Positions 17,398 through 25,959 of a stretch of 33,203 nucleotides of DNA are shown here, piece after piece; the first letter of the stretch is position 1; every line of letters begins with the position of its first letter. The stretch is from Candidatus Daviesbacteria bacterium RIFCSPHIGHO2_02_FULL_36_13 (GTDB lineage Bacteria; Patescibacteriota; Microgenomatia; Daviesbacterales; UBA10151). Below the pieces are notes generated by a model. That model was not told where the DNA came from, made no database searches, and was given only the letters and a program-made list of their open reading frames with translations. The stretch spans positions 1 through 33,203 of the forward strand of contig MFCV01000020.1 of the NCBI GenBank assembly GCA_001777015.1, in the 5' to 3' direction. Both the position numbers and the translations under genes were made by a program.

Positions 17398-17426
17398 TTT
17401 TACCTTCCTTCGGAAGGTCGTTATTT
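17398..17426. terminator. Hairpin ACCTTCC-TTC-GGAAGGT, candidate terminator; copy 2 of the 29-bp repeat
   Basis: Identical to 16457-16485; directly after the ORF ending 17395. Confidence 0.6.
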
Positions 17427-17517
17427 GAATATTAATCAAGATAGTGGAAGATGTTTACCTACACTCGCACTATTAGTACCATTTGCAATTTGTCCCCAAA
17501 TTAACCATACTTAAATC

Positions 17518-17871
17518 ATGGATCCAGAAGCTTATAGGAAGAAACTTGAGTTGGATATTCTTACAATTATTGAGGAGAAATTAAGAAATGGACAGATGGA
17601 TGCTGAAAGAGCCAAAGCTATTGCTAGAATGGTTTTAGATAAACTTCATCCTCCCCTTACTTTAGAGCAAATCCATCAAATTGCCCCAACGCTTGATGAC
17701 CATTTTGCAGAACTTGCAAAAGCAGTCATGCCCATAATTCATGACCATGAAGAAGAAGTTAAAAAAGTTGTTTCAGAACATGCTTCCAAACTCATCAAAT
17801 CTGGTAAGATTGATGAGGCCTTATCAATTCTGAAACAAGCAACACAAAAAGGAATAGAAGTTAAAACATAA
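17518..17871 (+). CDS. Hypothetical helical protein, 117 aa
   Basis: ORF whose stop overlaps the next ATG (ATAATGG). Confidence 0.6.
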   Translation: MDPEAYRKKLELDILTIIEEKLRNGQMDAERAKAIARMVLDKLHPPLTLEQIHQIAPTLDDHFAELAKAVMPIIHDHEEEVKKVVSEHASKLIKSGKIDEALSILKQATQKGIEVKT

Positions 17872-19670
17872 TGGAAATAACCGCAGGAATAAAACCAACC
17901 CTAGAGAATACTGGTTCTGAAAGTCCAAAAGGACATATAAAAGCCCGTACAGAGAAACCGGATACCTATCCCGAAAGAGCACCTGTATCAGATGGAGTAT
18001 CATGGGAGACAATTGATAAAAGTAAATATCACCCACCATATTTTGTAGATAATAGGGTTTTAGCAAACGATCGAACAAAAGACCCCAAAAATAAAAAATT
18101 GTGGGCAGATCCGGAAGATATTTCGCTACTTGAAGACAAAAAATTCCTAAGCTACGAGGGAGAGGTACGGCTTGATGAGAAAGGTAGGCCACTTAATCCA
18201 AGAGGTCCAACAGGAATTGAGGGAAGAGGAGAACTAGGAAGATGGGGAGCAAATAAAGCTGCGGATCCAATAGTTTTCCGTACAAATGAAGACGGTTTTA
18301 TGGAAATGATTACTATAAAGCGAAAAGACACTGGAGAGTGGGCTATCCCTGGAGGAATGGTGGATGAAGGAGAACGGGTGACTGCTACCCTAAAGAGAGA
18401 ATTAGGTGAAGAGACTTCTGCAAATCTAGACTTTGAGGATGCCCAACCGATTTATCAAGGGTATGTGGATGATCCACGGAATACCGATAACGCATGGATG
18501 GAAACTGATGCTTTCTATCTCTATTTGCCAGAAGGTACAAAGACTAATCTTCAAGCAGGAGACGATGCTTCAGATTCGAAGTGGATGGTGTTAAACGAAG
18601 AATCAGTTAATTCGTTATACGCCAGTCATGCGGATCTTGTTCAAAGAGCTATAAGATCCTGGCAAGAGAAAACAGGTTTTGTTGTTGATAAAGAAGGAAA
18701 TATCAAAAAATCAGCAGAGGGAGAAATAGTCAGTCAAATCACGGAAGCTCGCGCGAACGGAAACAATTCAAATCCTGATGATGTATTGGAAGAAATTGTC
18801 TCATCTGGTGCAGAAATATTATCAGCATCAGAGCCTACTATTGAAAGCTCCTCTGAACAATTACAAAGCTATCTCGTAACAGAGGCTAAAAGTGCGTTGG
18901 GACAACCCACTTTTAACACAAGGAATGAGCTCATGGGAAAAGCAGTTGGTCTTGAATCCTCCTTATTAGCAGCAAAGTCTATTGGTAAGCCAGAAGTAGC
19001 TGATAAATTAAGAGGTGTTTTCACCCAAGCTGCTGAAGAATCAGGAAAAACTTTTGCAGGTGCATTTGATGAAACTGGTAAAAAAATGGAAGATAAAAAT
19101 GGTGAATACGATACTGCGATGAAAGCCGCCGGAGAAGTTGCACTCCAACATCTTCCGGATGCGTTGAAAGTAGCTGGTATTAATGTTGACATTCAAAAAG
19201 TCTTAAGAGATGCAACATTCAATGATGTTTTAAGAGTAACAGCAAAAGAATTGGGCCAACCTGAACCCGTGGGTATAGATCCAGATCAGGTTAGACAAAC
19301 CCTACATAGCATGGTACCAAATAATGAATATGGTGTAGAACATATTGATACGATGCCATTTGATGAAAATACCCCATTATCAGAACAGGAACAAAAAGCA
19401 TTAGATGTAGCTGTAAGACTCGCAAATGCAACATGGAAGGTGGGACAAGTTCATAGAGCAGCTTGGGAAGGCAATGATGGTAGAATCAATCCTGATGTCA
19501 GAGAGGTGTTTAATCCATTTGATTTATTAAAGAAAACTCAATTTGACAGAGTTATACAGGAAGGACGACAACCTCAAGAAGCATTAACAAGAGTGGGTTT
19601 TGAAATTTATAAAGATGTAGCTCAACTTAAACCACTTGTTGCTCAACCCCAACCAGGACCAGCTCGTTAA
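17871..19670 (+). CDS. NUDT9-like ADP-ribose pyrophosphatase (NUDIX) domain fused to a ~330-aa unknown C-terminal region
   Basis: PRGPTGIEGRGELGRWGANKAADPIVFR, GEWAIPGGMVDEGERVTATLKRELGEET, GYVDDPRNTDNAWMETDAFYLY, AGDDASDSKWM, LYASHADLV: the NUDT9 signature set. Confidence 0.88.
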   Translation: MEITAGIKPTLENTGSESPKGHIKARTEKPDTYPERAPVSDGVSWETIDKSKYHPPYFVDNRVLANDRTKDPKNKKLWADPEDISLLEDKKFLSYEGEVRLDEKGRPLNPRGPTGIEGRGELGRWGANKAADPIVFRTNEDGFMEMITIKRKDTGEWAIPGGMVDEGERVTATLKRELGEETSANLDFEDAQPIYQGYVDDPRNTDNAWMETDAFYLYLPEGTKTNLQAGDDASDSKWMVLNEESVNSLYASHADLVQRAIRSWQEKTGFVVDKEGNIKKSAEGEIVSQITEARANGNNSNPDDVLEEIVSSGAEILSASEPTIESSSEQLQSYLVTEAKSALGQPTFNTRNELMGKAVGLESSLLAAKSIGKPEVADKLRGVFTQAAEESGKTFAGAFDETGKKMEDKNGEYDTAMKAAGEVALQHLPDALKVAGINVDIQKVLRDATFNDVLRVTAKELGQPEPVGIDPDQVRQTLHSMVPNNEYGVEHIDTMPFDENTPLSEQEQKALDVAVRLANATWKVGQVHRAAWEGNDGRINPDVREVFNPFDLLKKTQFDRVIQEGRQPQEALTRVGFEIYKDVAQLKPLVAQPQPGPAR

Positions 19671-19723
19671 TCCGAACCTCTGAATTGATTGACTCCTCAA
19701 ATCAAAAATGAAACAATGTTGAT

Positions 19724-22249
19724 ATGGATTCTGAAGCAGCAAGTGCTGGTACGGCTAAAATAGCAGCTGCAGAAGCTGCAAAAGGGACTGAGCCAAAGAC
19801 CCAGGAAGCAGGCTCTCCTCACTTACAACCTCAAAAGGATGCTGACGGAACGTTGCCTCCTGCTCCCAATAGTGAGACACCAAAAACTACACAAGCAAGA
19901 TTAATCGAAATTGCACAAGTTGCAGATGCTAATCCTAGAGAACAACAAGGAGTTCCTAATAGTGAACAAGAGCTACAATTAATTGACACTCAACTCGGAC
20001 AGTCAATTCATAATAGCGAAATAGCAACTATTGCATCAAGATATTTGAGAGATAATGAGAAAACAGATATCCAGACCTTATTGCGTAATAAAGATACAAG
20101 ACCTCTTGTTATTGACCAGCTAGGAAAAATCTCTGATCGTGCATATCGTTCTTTAGTAAGCTCATTGGTAGAAGGCCCCGAAGAAATCAATGCTATTGGA
20201 GGTGTACAGGCAAGCGTTGACGTATTAAGTCGGGAGATGATGACTAGGGGTTCTGCAATTTTTGAAAGAGGAAAATTTAACTTACCGAATGATCCAGACT
20301 ATTGGGTAGATGAAACACGTTTTATAGACACAAGAAAAACCAGTGGTGATAGTAGATGGTTGGTGTGGGATGTTAATAATCCTGAGCATAGAGCAGCAGC
20401 AGAATCAATTCTTGCAGAAGCAAGAGGATTAGAAGATGGGTTGGGAACCTTTCTAGATCAAATTAGACAAAGAGCTGGTTTGGCAGAAGGAGCATTTGTA
20501 AATATTTCCCACAGGACTAAAGGAGTAGAAAGCTTACTTAATAAAACTGGCAAGTTTAGAGAAACTGAGTGGGGAAAAGATGCGACTATTGCAGATGCAG
20601 TTGATCTACTTGGAGGAAGGATTGTTGTGCAAGATCTTACTTCTTTAGAAAAAATAATGACAACACTTGAATCAACCGCCGAAGGTACTCCAGGAGTTCA
20701 AATACTCAGGAAAGAGAATAAATTTATTGCAAATCATGAAAAACCTGATCCATATAGAGCCATCCAATATATTGTTACTATCCCAGGTGAAGGAGGAAAA
20801 CTACATACCTTTGAGTTGCAGCTTAAGACATTTTCTTCAATGGTAGCTTCAGATTTGTTTCATAATGCTGTTTATAAACCGGATGTATTAAATTTACCGG
20901 CAGAACTACAGCAAGTTGTTAGAGAGTATAACTGGGAAAGTGATGAGCGAGAAATGATGGATTATCTAGATGTAAAAACCGGTGTTACAGCAGAACTAAC
21001 TCCTGATCAGCAAATCGAAAAAGCAATTTCTGAACTCGATTATAATGCTTTTTATGATTTGGTATTGAGCAAGGTTGATCCTGGTAAACCCTTAGACGAA
21101 GCAGCCAGACAAAGGTTGCAACTCTTCCATCAAAAAGAAGTAGCAAAGTTTCAAGGATTACAAGATAGAGATGAATCTGCTGTATTAGAATTAGCGGGTG
21201 CTGCCCATGATAGTTATTATCAAAAAGCTGCAAAGGATTTAGTGGAAAATCCAAAATCGGATCAACTAGGAAATAGTATTCCCGAAGCAGCTTTACAATA
21301 TCTTAGTCCTGAAGCACAGGCAAAATATAAGGCAAGGTATGAGACATTTAATGGTAGGAATAACAAGCTTTCTGTAGAGGACTTACAGTTGTATAAACTT
21401 ACAGATGAGCAACTAACTCAATTCCTGACTGCTGCCGGTAAGGATTTATCCACTGATGGCACAAAAGTAAGCGCTTTAGTTGAAAAAGTGAAACAATTTA
21501 GGGGTGAAGATGAGGTTTCAAAAGCAGAACGCCAAAAAATGAATGTAATGAATCTATATCACGCACCATTTGAACAATTAGTCAGATTAACACAAGAGAG
21601 CTCACCTGATGCTATTCAAGATCCTCAAGTTAGAGAACTTTGGAAACAGACTCTAATATCAAGCCAAATCAAAGCCATAGCTACATCCTCTATTCTAACT
21701 GAGGTGGGAGGGTATGATAGCGTGGGAAATTTAAGAGATTTAAGTAGAGAAGTTATTCAAGGCAGCGGATATTCACAAAGAGAAATGTTAACTTTCCTAT
21801 TTTTCACATCTGCTGATAGATCTAGTTCAGAGTTTGCAAATACGTCCTACCAAGAGTTTGCTACATCGGAACAAACAGCTTGGGCAAGAGATTTTGATAG
21901 GACAATGGATAGAGCCATACTGACTAAATTAACTGCTATACAGCTTCAATCCATTGACCAAGCTATGGCGGGTGAACCAAGTGCCGTTTATATGGCGAGA
22001 TATCAGAAAGCTAGGTATGAACTTATGAATAAATATATACGCTCTATGGTAGCAAATCCCTATTTAGCAGATCGGGTTTCTCCTTCTATCACTCAAAGAA
22101 GTAGAGAAGAGGTTGGTTTGCTACTCGAAGGAAGTGAAGAATCCCTGGAACTTGCCGCAAAAATAAAAGATCCAGCAGCATTTCAAGAATTTTCAACTTT
22201 TATAACTACAGAAGCTGGAGTACCTAATATTGTTCTACAAAGGAGTTAA
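19724..22249 (+). CDS. 841-aa protein with embedded RelA/SpoT-like synthetase domain
   Basis: ISHRTKGVESLLNKTGKF, IADAVDLLGGRIVVQDLTSLEKIM, PYRAIQYIVTIPGEGGKLHTFELQLKT; remaining regions unassigned. Confidence 0.75.
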   Translation: MDSEAASAGTAKIAAAEAAKGTEPKTQEAGSPHLQPQKDADGTLPPAPNSETPKTTQARLIEIAQVADANPREQQGVPNSEQELQLIDTQLGQSIHNSEIATIASRYLRDNEKTDIQTLLRNKDTRPLVIDQLGKISDRAYRSLVSSLVEGPEEINAIGGVQASVDVLSREMMTRGSAIFERGKFNLPNDPDYWVDETRFIDTRKTSGDSRWLVWDVNNPEHRAAAESILAEARGLEDGLGTFLDQIRQRAGLAEGAFVNISHRTKGVESLLNKTGKFRETEWGKDATIADAVDLLGGRIVVQDLTSLEKIMTTLESTAEGTPGVQILRKENKFIANHEKPDPYRAIQYIVTIPGEGGKLHTFELQLKTFSSMVASDLFHNAVYKPDVLNLPAELQQVVREYNWESDEREMMDYLDVKTGVTAELTPDQQIEKAISELDYNAFYDLVLSKVDPGKPLDEAARQRLQLFHQKEVAKFQGLQDRDESAVLELAGAAHDSYYQKAAKDLVENPKSDQLGNSIPEAALQYLSPEAQAKYKARYETFNGRNNKLSVEDLQLYKLTDEQLTQFLTAAGKDLSTDGTKVSALVEKVKQFRGEDEVSKAERQKMNVMNLYHAPFEQLVRLTQESSPDAIQDPQVRELWKQTLISSQIKAIATSSILTEVGGYDSVGNLRDLSREVIQGSGYSQREMLTFLFFTSADRSSSEFANTSYQEFATSEQTAWARDFDRTMDRAILTKLTAIQLQSIDQAMAGEPSAVYMARYQKARYELMNKYIRSMVANPYLADRVSPSITQRSREEVGLLLEGSEESLELAAKIKDPAAFQEFSTFITTEAGVPNIVLQRS

Positions 22250-22260
22250 GATCTAAATTA

Positions 22261-22920
22261 CTAAGCTGCTCTAACACTTTCTAAAGCAGCATCCAATTTA
22301 TCTTGCAATGAGGAATCAATACTTGCTAGTTCAATAAAATATTTTTCTGTCTCTACTAAATACCTATCACTAAATTCTTTAGTTCCTACATTATTAGGTG
22401 ATGTCGTAAGCAAAAGTATTGAATACAAATTATCAATTCGATCGTAGACTTTAATTCTCCTAATATAATTTGGGGAGGAGGGTGATTTTAAAACATTAAA
22501 ATATTCATCCGTATCTTTTTTATTTCCAGTACTTGCAATGGTTTTTGATAAAGCTGCTACTCCTTGAGAAATTTCATTTCCAAAATTGGTATTTAAATCA
22601 TCTGTAGTTAATGTAGGACAATCTTCTAGAGTGTCGTGCATAACTGCAACAGCAACTGCCTCTAAGGGTTGACTGCCTTCTTCAAGGAGACGTAGAGAGA
22701 CTCTTAAGGGATGTAGGATATAAGGTGTTCCCTCTTTCCTCTTTTGTCCAGTGTGTGCTGACTCAGCAGTTTCAATTGCTCTTGTAACCAATCCAAGAGA
22801 ATCTTGAGCTGCAACCCTATGTAATAAGATACCTTTAAGAATGTCAGGATCTTTAATTAACATAAATTCTGGATTGGTTGAGCTCATTTCTAAGTAATGA
22901 TCAGATATAGTACGTTCCAT
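22261..22920 (-). CDS. Stand-alone HD-domain (p)ppGpp/ppApp hydrolase-like protein (SAH/MESH1/SpoT-HD type)
   Basis: ETAESAHTGQKRKEGTPYILHPLRVSLRLLEEG...AVAVAVMHDTLEDCPTLTTDDLNTNFGNEISQGVAALSK...IRRIKVYDRIDNL. Confidence 0.88.
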   Translation of the reverse strand: MERTISDHYLEMSSTNPEFMLIKDPDILKGILLHRVAAQDSLGLVTRAIETAESAHTGQKRKEGTPYILHPLRVSLRLLEEGSQPLEAVAVAVMHDTLEDCPTLTTDDLNTNFGNEISQGVAALSKTIASTGNKKDTDEYFNVLKSPSSPNYIRRIKVYDRIDNLYSILLLTTSPNNVGTKEFSDRYLVETEKYFIELASIDSSLQDKLDAALESVRAA

Positions 22921-22975
22921 TAGGTGATATTATACTAAATTGCATAATAAGAGGCTCATGAGACTTATTTTTAAA

Positions 22976-23278
22976 TTAAAAGAAAGGGATTAGGAAATAG
23001 AAGATTATCATAACTAAATTTAAGACTAAACAAGCTATTGCCAGTTTCAAGTATTTATCCTTGCTTTGTAATTGTGCAATCCCTGAAAATAAATTTATTA
23101 ACCCGTAACTAACAAGAGCAACGGAGATAACATAGGTCATGGGAGTTTGCAATTTTAATATTTGACTGTTTGTTTGGGTAAGGGATAATCTTGCTGCATT
23201 CAATAAAAATAGACCAGACTGTAATGATATTACAATTCCAAACAATATATTAAAAATTCCAATTAATTTATTCTTCAT
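22976..23278 (-). CDS. Small membrane protein, three predicted TM segments
   Basis: Three hydrophobic stretches in 100 aa. Confidence 0.55.
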   Translation of the reverse strand: MKNKLIGIFNILFGIVISLQSGLFLLNAARLSLTQTNSQILKLQTPMTYVISVALVSYGLINLFSGIAQLQSKDKYLKLAIACLVLNLVMIIFYFLIPFF

Positions 23279-23326
23279 AGTAATTAAATACTAGCATAAT
23301 AAATTCCAATTGCTATTAATGAAGAT

Positions 23327-23383
23327 TCATTTAAGCTCTCCCCTTATTGGGTCATTCGGAGATTGATCAACAGGTTCAGACAT
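23327..23383 (-). CDS. Possible 18-aa peptide MSEPVDQSPNDPIRGELK
   Basis: ATG two nt after stop of upstream gene; N-terminus resembles MSEPVDSSKNEAPRERE at 15833. Confidence 0.3.
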   Translation of the reverse strand: MSEPVDQSPNDPIRGELK

Positions 23384-23385
23384 AT

Positions 23386-23871
23386 CTATTTAGTTGGTTG
23401 AGCAGGAGGTGGGGTTGGTGGTAAAGGTTCTGCGGGTGTGTGATTTACTCCCTCTTGATGTTCCATGCCCATTCTAAAAGCGAGTAATTGATCGTGAGCA
23501 AAAGCTAATGCTATCCGAGACTCTTCTGTTGGATTTGTATGATTAACTTGTAAAACTCTTCTAAAATTATTAACATTTGCCATTAGACCGTTAAAGACAG
23601 GAAAATCTCCTTCTTCCACAATTAGACTTCCAGAAGGTTGATTCTCTGGATGAATGCCCACTTCTGCTCTTCTGGCATCTCCCATTGTTTCTTGGCGTAA
23701 TCTTACTTTGCCTGAATTGAATCTTGGAACCGGAATATTCATTTCTGTTAGCTCATTTATTGTATCAATGTAAATCTTGTAATCCTCTTTACTATTTAAA
23801 GGTATCTCTTTTGATGGAGCTTCACCAACTTCCATATGATGAAAAAATCTAGCATCGGGTACTTCAGCCAT
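23386..23871 (-). CDS. Hypothetical protein with Pro-rich C-terminal tail
   Basis: Likely start MAEVPDARFF; tail EPLPPTPPPAQPTK. Confidence 0.6.
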   Translation of the reverse strand: MAEVPDARFFHHMEVGEAPSKEIPLNSKEDYKIYIDTINELTEMNIPVPRFNSGKVRLRQETMGDARRAEVGIHPENQPSGSLIVEEGDFPVFNGLMANVNNFRRVLQVNHTNPTEESRIALAFAHDQLLAFRMGMEHQEGVNHTPAEPLPPTPPPAQPTK

Positions 23872-24025
23872 ATTAACTACTATAATAATACTTACTTTTG
23901 GGATAGTCAACCGCGTATGTTTTCACTCTAAACATATGGAATACTTAAATCCTATTTTTAATTCCTCATGGCAGTAGAGTTTAACCCTCCTTCACAATCT
24001 GACCCCATAGGAATTTTACAAATTA

Positions 24026-24592
24026 CTATTTAGTTGGAGTGGGAATAGGGGTAGGAGCTGTTGCAGCAGCAGCTTGTGGAGGTTGTGTAGGTCTGTAAGT
24101 TTCATCAAAAGATTTTTTGTCAATAATATAGATATCATCCAAGTTACCTGGTACTTCTGTTACAACATCTACTGTGGTAGCTACCATACAATCGGGTTCA
24201 CCATATTGGTATCCACCCCATGCTGGTACAATAGCTATTTTTTCTGCGTGTGGGTTAGTTACAGCTCTAATTTTTCCAAAGGCTTCAAAAGTACCGGGTT
24301 TCTCTTCAACTGGTCTGTATCTTGCTTGAAACTTGTTAGCGGCTAAAACATATTGCTCACCTTGGGGGCCAGTAATAACATAATCACCAGGATTTGCAGT
24401 ATTCCTTGTTTCTTCTTTTCCTTGAATGTGAGTTACAACTTCTTCTGTGGCTTCAGCAACCCTTGCAGAAACTTCACCAAACTTTGTATAAACAGGAGCT
24501 TCAGTTAAAGTTTCTCCCATACCTTCAGCTTTTAGGTCATGATAAGCAAAACCTGGTTCTACGTCCATTGGTGGTTGTCCTCCTGCTTCCAT
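24026..24592 (-). CDS. Hypothetical protein with Pro/Ala-rich C-terminal tail
   Basis: TTGACA-17-TTAACT-6-ATG; tail PTQPPQAAAATAPTPIPTPTK; phosphoribosyl-unrelated, no family recognised. Confidence 0.62.
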   Translation of the reverse strand: MEAGGQPPMDVEPGFAYHDLKAEGMGETLTEAPVYTKFGEVSARVAEATEEVVTHIQGKEETRNTANPGDYVITGPQGEQYVLAANKFQARYRPVEEKPGTFEAFGKIRAVTNPHAEKIAIVPAWGGYQYGEPDCMVATTVDVVTEVPGNLDDIYIIDKKSFDETYRPTQPPQAAAATAPTPIPTPTK

Positions 24593-24681
24593 ATCTTCAG
24601 TTAACTCTATTCTTACAGGATTGTCAAGACAGCTATTTTAGGGGATTGACAGTTATGTTAAAGAAATAGTTAAATTAAAAT

Positions 24682-25194
24682 ATGTCAGAGGGTACAGATG
24701 GTATAGAGCAATCAGAACAAACTCAAGAGGTTAAGTTATCCCCAGAAGAATTAAAAGAAAATGCCCAAACATTGTTAGGTTCATACCTAAATCATGAAAC
24801 CGTAAAAAGTGCAAAATTTCAAGAGACCGTAGACTCAACAAATAAAGATAGAGTTATTAAACGTAGTACTCTTTACGGAGGAACAGGTTTAGACCGTGAT
24901 CAAAAAATAACCATTGTAGAGATTAAGGGTCAGCCAGTACAGGTAACGCATGAAACTTCAGCTGGAGGAGTAATGCCTTCTAGGAAAGAGATCCACATAA
25001 CCTCGGATCCTGACGGAAAAAATAGTATTCAAGCATTTGATTTTGGTCCAGGGGGTAGTTATCGTGGATCGCGTTATATTGAGCCCAGAATAGAAAAACA
25101 AGGGATAGATAGTAATATAGCAGTAGGAATGGCTGAAAATATGCTGGCGAAAATACCTCAACCCGTGAAAGTAGCCGCCCCTGTTGCTGCCTAA
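24682..25194 (+). CDS. Hypothetical protein, 170 aa
   Basis: ORF divergent from 24592(-), TTGACA upstream. Confidence 0.6.
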   Translation: MSEGTDGIEQSEQTQEVKLSPEELKENAQTLLGSYLNHETVKSAKFQETVDSTNKDRVIKRSTLYGGTGLDRDQKITIVEIKGQPVQVTHETSAGGVMPSRKEIHITSDPDGKNSIQAFDFGPGGSYRGSRYIEPRIEKQGIDSNIAVGMAENMLAKIPQPVKVAAPVAA

Positions 25195-25223
25195 TTAAAT
25201 TTCATGAATAAGTACATATTTTA

Positions 25224-25754
25224 CTACTCTTTAGCCTGTTTTTTAGGCTTGCCTAAAATGTCAAAACGTACGATTCCAGTAACTACTGATAGGAAAATAA
25301 ATATTTCTGTAGCCATGCCAGCATAGGAACCAACAATAAGGTTATATATAAACCATAAAGGTCTTGGAGCTAACATAATAAATCTGATGGCTCTTGGGTT
25401 TGTTTGCCAAACCGCAATTGTTCCGAATATTTGAGCTAAAACAGGGAAAGAATCTACCCAGGATTTTGAAGTAACTGCTCCTGCAATAATAAAAAGAGAG
25501 ATAAAAAGGTATGGCCAAAATTTTTGCTGTGCCCACAATCTAGTTTCTTTTTTGAAAGCTACAAACACCATCCCAGCTTCAATTAAGTTCATCAATGCAC
25601 CTATCCATGCACCAAGTAAGCTGTAATGGACTACAAATAATAAGAGACCAATAAGCATAAAAGACAATAAGGCAAGCCTTTTATTTTTTTGGAACGAGAA
25701 GATAACAAAAAGAAGAGCTACAAAGCCTATACCCTGAATAACTACTTGGTCCAC
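25224..25754 (-). CDS. YgjV-like inner-membrane protein
   Basis: GFVALLFVIFSFQKNKRL...VVHYSLLGAWIGALMNLIEAG...IFGTIAVWQTNPRAIRFIMLAPRPLWFIYNLIVGSYAGMATEIFIFLSVVTGIVRFD; GTG start 6 nt after TATAGT. Confidence 0.72.
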   Translation of the reverse strand: MDQVVIQGIGFVALLFVIFSFQKNKRLALLSFMLIGLLLFVVHYSLLGAWIGALMNLIEAGMVFVAFKKETRLWAQQKFWPYLFISLFIIAGAVTSKSWVDSFPVLAQIFGTIAVWQTNPRAIRFIMLAPRPLWFIYNLIVGSYAGMATEIFIFLSVVTGIVRFDILGKPKKQAKE

Positions 25755-25799
25755 AAATTTACTATAGCAGAATCATAATTAGAATGTACTTCTTTCTAA

Positions 25800-25914
25800 A
25801 GGGGTTGCACCCCTCAGATTACAAGGGTCTAGATAAACGAGGTCGTTGCCTCGCCCTTGTAATCCTCACCCCGCTTAAAAACTTCAGGTATTGGTAGCAG
25901 GCAGGCTGCTACCA
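25800..25914 (+). other. Highly structured intergenic region: candidate cis-regulatory leader RNA/ncRNA or oriT
   Basis: Three hairpins: AGGGGT-TGC-ACCCCT (25800-25814); GATTACAAGGG(25817-25827)...CCCTTGTAATC(25854-25864) enclosing CGAGG-TCGTTG-CCTCG (25838-25853); TGGTAGCAG-GCAGG-CTGCTACCA (25892-25914). Confidence 0.65.
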
Positions 25915-25959
25915 GAAAAAATATTTTCTAGGTAAAGGCCAGGAAAGGAGGTGAACTAA

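Noticed and set aside
17824-18192. ORF 17824..18192(-) with membrane-like composition
   Set aside because: Antisense to the NUDT9-like gene, whose motifs are unambiguous
24074-24669. ORFs 24074..24346(+) and 24394..24669(+)
   Set aside because: Antisense to 24026..24592(-); Leu/Gln- or Cys/Tyr-biased shadow translations
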